64,000 bases of DNA from Bacillus sp. JCM 19058. GTDB taxonomy: Bacteria; Bacillota; Bacilli; Bacillales_H; Bacillaceae_D. Each line of letters opens with the position of its first letter. Position 1 is the stretch's first letter. Positions 60,908 to 64,000 of this stretch are shown piece after piece. Made by a program: the position numbers and the translations under genes. The notes under the pieces are model-generated. The model searched no databases, was not told the DNA's origin, and worked only from the letters and a program-made list of their open reading frames with translations. The stretch spans positions 1 through 64,000 of the forward strand of contig BAXO01000021.1 of assembly GCA_001310555.1 (NCBI GenBank). Reading direction: 5' to 3'.

Positions 60908-62594
60908 TTACTCCCACTTAAATCTATAGTCAACTTTACCGATCGAAATAATATCATTCTCTTGCAACGCATAGATTTTGTATGGCACCATCGGATTCTC
61001 GTTCAGCTTTGAGCCATTTTTCGAGCCTAAATCCTTCACTCCGTAACTGTCTTCAATTTTAACAAATTCAATATGAACCCTAGATACACCGGCACTTTCT
61101 TCTGTATAATGAGCGGATGCCTCATTCCTGCCGATGATAAAATGACTGTCATCAATCTGAATCTTTTCCTTTTTGCCGTCTCGCTCCACCTCCAAAAAGG
61201 CTTGTGTTTCGATGCTGGCAGCTCCTCACCCTCTTCATCCATCAGCAAAACCGTATCATCACTTTCAGTGAGCAGGCTTGTTTCCATTGCAACGTCAGGC
61301 TGCTGGGGAGATGGACGCTGGCTAACTTGTGCTGGTTGCTCCTGAAAAACAGGGAGCTCTTCTTCCACCTCAGGCTGAGGCGCAGGTTTGCGAGCATGCT
61401 GCGGCTGTATGGGAGGCGTAGGCTGTTGATAAGGCTGCGCTGTGTATTGCTGTCCTTGCGGCTGCGCCATTTGCCCGTACGCTTGGTTAATTCCAACTGC
61501 CTGTCGGTACGTCCCATTTTGATAAGGTTGTGCTTGTACTTGTTCCTGCTCGCTTCCGGCTGCAACTTCTTCCTCGGCGAACGGTTCTTCCTGTTTCTTT
61601 GGCTTTCTCACAAGAATATAAATGGCTCCAGCTATAAATACTAGGGACAGCACGATTGCCGAATAAAATGTGGCTGAAGACGGGAACATTTCGAACAGCT
61701 TCCAAATTAATGCAATCGCCAATACGGAGCCGAGAATAATGTAAAGCTTTTGCCGCTGCGTTAATGGGTGCGGCAATAGTTCTTTTTTTTAAACAAAGCC
61801 TTCTTCTTCCCCTTCTTATTTTTGCCTTTCTTTTTACCTTTTGATTTGTGTTCTTCCTGCTCTTCCGATTCCTGTGGCTCTTGGGCTGCTTCATTTTGAT
61901 TTGGCTGTTGCGGCTGTCCCTGAGCGGGAGGATGTGGTGTCGGCGTAGGAGGCTGACCTTGCGGCTGTTGATACATTCCTTGATAGTTATAATAAGGATC
62001 TGGGCGAAGTTGCTGAAGCTCCAGTAATAGCTCCTTTAAGCCTGTCAAACTAAAAGAAGGATTTCTCATGTAGTTCACAAGATTTTTTTGCTTCACTGCC
62101 TTGTAAGCTCTCTGTTTTTTTTAGCGATTTTGACTAGTAAATCCTTGAGCTCATCCATCGTATTGACATTTTTCTCAATCGATTGGACAGGCAAATACGT
62201 TAAAAAAAAGCTCGTGCGGCTCTTTACCGATATAAATAAACGATTCCTGCAAAATATAATGATGCTCATTCAGCATATACAGCTTGCTTTGTTCCATCGT
62301 CGCAATAATATTCAAAAACAGCTGGTAAAATTCATGCGCACTTAAAGGACGAGACTTTATATAATCGCTGAGATTTCGCTTCGACGTAATATCATAAAAA
62401 AGACGGAGCTTAAAGTCCATTTCTTCAACTGAAAGTGGCAACAGATTAGGAATTTGATTCGATTGCATCATCTTAAGCTGTAATGGTACAAGCAAATCCT
62501 CTGTCAATTGTGTTCCTTGTCTTTCAAAAAAACGTAAGTAATGGCCATTCTTTTGTTGAAAATCATAGCCGAACTCATAAATAGCCGAGCTCAT
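60908..62594 (-). CDS. DUF6382-FHA membrane protein (multiple frameshifts)
   Basis: About 560 residues. The N-terminal DUF6382-like domain (YEFGYDFQQKNGHYLRFFER; FDITSKRNLSDYIKSRPLSA; HHYILQESFIYIGKEPHELF) has the look of an EssB-like inactive kinase. Then a Pro/Gln/Lys-rich linker, two membrane segments (YIILGSVLAIALIWKLF; AIVLSLVFIAGAIYILV), another Pro/Gln stretch and a C-terminal FHA domain (FIIGRNEASAH, GVSRVHIEF, LGSKNGSKLN) with the phosphothreonine-binding Arg, Ser and Asn. Breaks near 62205, 62115, 61790 and 61200. GAGGGGG before ATG 62594. It should read phosphorylation made by the kinase downstream. Confidence 0.78.
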
Positions 62595-62606
62595 CGATAT
62601 TCCCCC

Positions 62607-62696
62607 TCATACTGATAATTTCAATAAATGCTTCGCCAGACGCTCGAGCTTCGAACCGTTTGTCCTATTAGGCAGAAGCCAAACGACTCCGTTCAC
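62607..62696 (-). CDS. Possible 29-residue peptide, unknown
   Basis: GTG 62696 after AGAAGG opens MNGVVWLLPNRTNGSKLERL and closes at 62607, 13 bp before the FHA gene. Not recognised. Small genes of this type do occur in pilus loci, but nothing here proves expression. Confidence 0.25.
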   Translation of the reverse strand: MNGVVWLLPNRTNGSKLERLAKHLLKLSV

Positions 62697-62760
62697 CTTC
62701 TGCAGTCAAAGCACAAGCGCGTCATGTCCTTGAGCGACGCGGTTTCTATTGTTGTTCGCT

Positions 62761-63284
62761 TTATAAGCTTAATAAAAACGAGTACGCTGAGATAACACCC
62801 GGTATCACGGCATACATAAACGGGAATCTCGTGCTCTTCGATGCTTTGAATTCCTCTAAATTTGACAAATCCTTCGACAGCCACGAGGAAAAAAGGGCAA
62901 ATAACGCACTCGTCATTTTTCTTAAAAACGTCCGTGTAAAAAGTAAAATAAGCATCCAATCAAACCGGCAAAAATAATAGAATACATCATCAGCTGCAGC
63001 ACAAGCTCTGTCCCGACAATTGCCCCTATAGCCGCAAATAGCTTGACATCCCCGGCTCCGAGCGCTTTAAATACGTATAATATCATAAAAATAAGACCTG
63101 CAACCAGGCACCCGATGACCGAGAAAATCAACCCGTCCAGCCCATTGGCAATCAGGTGATAAACAAAACCGAACGCGACACCTCCTGCCGTTAACCAGTT
63201 AGGCAGCTTGCTATGTCGGACATCCCAGTAGAGTGCAATTAATAAATACGCAAATAGACAGTAATCGTTCAATTGCAGCTGCAT
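62761..63284 (-). CDS. A24-family prepilin peptidase, TadV/CpaA type (one frameshift)
   Basis: About 174 residues, six membrane segments. First aspartate in ALYWDVRHSKLPNW, second in the GxGD motif ALGAGDVKLFAA; both are the catalytic acids. Without the N-terminal methylase half of long PilD enzymes, as in Tad/Flp systems. A frame break near 62935 leads into FPFMYAVIPGVISAYSFLLS. It trims prepilin leaders. The start ATG 63284 has GAGGTGAG. Directly upstream of the FHA-PP2C-kinase genes, it suggests the rest of a Tad-type pilus locus lies beyond the window. Confidence 0.85.
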
Positions 63285-63472
63285 TCCGCTCACCTCCTCT
63301 AAGCTATTCGAATCCATCGTTAAAAAGCTTGCAAGTTATTATTTTCAAAAGTACATGGGAAGACTTATCTTCCTATATGCCGTTTACTCAAATCGAGCTT
63401 CCGGTTAACTGCACGAAGAGCCCTGATAACTTAAACTCGAAAATACTTCACTCCAAGTCCTTACGTTATCCT

Positions 63473-64000
63473 TTACTCGACTTCGTCCATGTCAATCGTC
63501 CAAGTGGCTTCATTCTTTACTGCTCCGGCAGCGACTAGACCGCTACGAACGCGAATATATTGAGTGTCACCTGTTCTGGTATCAAAAATCGCTTCACCGC
63601 TTGCTTCTTCGCCAGGCGCCAGCTCACCACTTAATCCATCGATGCTTTCAAACTCTCTGGAATAATCTCCAGCGCCGGACCCATCCAAATTATTTGTCAT
63701 TTCAAGGGCACCTATGGCGTCTGCAACATCTAACGTAGAGTCTCCGATATTTTTGATCGTTAAATCTGTTATGATAAAGAAATCAAACATCGAGACTTCT
63801 CCATCGACCTCGTCTTCCGCCCTCGCCGACTCAAAAGTCACTTCGAATTCTTCTATAGTTGTTGCGATTTGGCCAGTATCGCCAAGGCGCAAATCGGTTT
63901 GATTTTCGTACTCACCTGCTGATACAGGCCCTTCACTCGAATTCTCCATACTCTCGTCTGATTCTCCAGCTGCTTTCCCGTCTGCACCGTCTTCATTTTC
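63473..64000 (-). CDS. DUF4352-like exported protein, 5' end outside the window
   Basis: The visible 175 residues run from ENEDGADGKAAGESDE, a low-complexity acidic linker typical after a lipobox, into an immunoglobulin-like domain with LRLGDTGQIATTIEEFEVTF, FFIITDLTIKNIGDSTLDVA and LAPGEEASGEAIFDT, the DUF4352 pattern. It ends TWTIDMDEVE at 63473. The signal peptide and lipobox would be beyond 64000. Function unknown; often found on Gram-positive surfaces. Confidence 0.7.
   Translation of the reverse strand, partial: ENEDGADGKAAGESDESMENSSEGPVSAGEYENQTDLRLGDTGQIATTIEEFEVTFESARAEDEVDGEVSMFDFFIITDLTIKNIGDSTLDVADAIGALEMTNNLDGSGAGDYSREFESIDGLSGELAPGEEASGEAIFDTRTGDTQYIRVRSGLVAAGAVKNEATWTIDMDEVE

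Overview
The window reads as a chromosomal segment of a low-to-moderate GC Gram-positive sporulating rod of the family Bacillaceae. Two blocks keep the gene order I know from Bacillus subtilis: tRNA operon - ydcK(SprT) - cmpA - tex - sigB operon - endoA/endoAI - alr - ydcC, and acpS - rhomboid. The content (xyl genes, FosB, HemAT, sodium/calcium exchanger) would fit an alkaliphile-type genus such as Shouchella or Alkalihalobacillus, but I cannot fix the genus. No rRNA and no CRISPR array were seen.

Layout. 1-2.6 kb: a small AT-rich accessory segment (decayed GNAT, serine hydrolase) between a broken copy and the intact copy of tRNA-Leu(GAG). 2.6-3.4 kb: seven tRNA genes with their promoter. 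3.4-14.2 kb: conserved core (SprT-like, CmpA, Tex, a reduced sigma-B module, EndoA toxin-antitoxin, Alr, YdcC). 14.5-26.8 kb: a 12-kb island inserted at the 3' end of acpS, bounded by a 24-bp direct repeat. It holds integrase tails, IS30 and IS256 remnants, a TOPRIM-protein relic, a peptidoglycan-binding exoprotein, an SDR/arginase-fold/HxlR cluster and a fructose-type PTS operon. 26.8-43.2 kb: acpS, rhomboid, Fur-box-controlled DUF2325 gene, mgtE, fosB, gndA, hemAT, an ABC exporter and assorted enzymes. 43.4-53 kb: sugar block (manA, ROK glucokinase, xylB, xylA, xylR, two Gfo/Idh oxidoreductases, aldo-keto reductase). 53.3-57.3 kb: alarmone synthetase, HAD phosphatase, cation exchanger, ArsR-type regulator. 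57.4-64 kb: a same-strand locus of EssB/YukC-like protein, Ser/Thr kinase, PP2C phosphatase, FHA protein, prepilin peptidase and a DUF4352-like protein. It looks like the regulatory end of a Tad/Flp-type pilus or secretion locus and is the best candidate here for an under-described system.

Caution on gene integrity. A large share of the real genes are split by single-base indels, most often one extra A/T in a run of 6-8, less often one missing G/C. Because essential genes (acpS neighbours, alr neighbours, gndA, tex, sigB) are hit as often as accessory ones, I read most of these as base-calling errors. Coordinates below give the reconstructed full gene across such frameshifts, and each entry says where they are. 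True decay is claimed only where hundreds of bases are missing (rsbR/rsbS, transposases, SDR and DinB fragments, TOPRIM relic).
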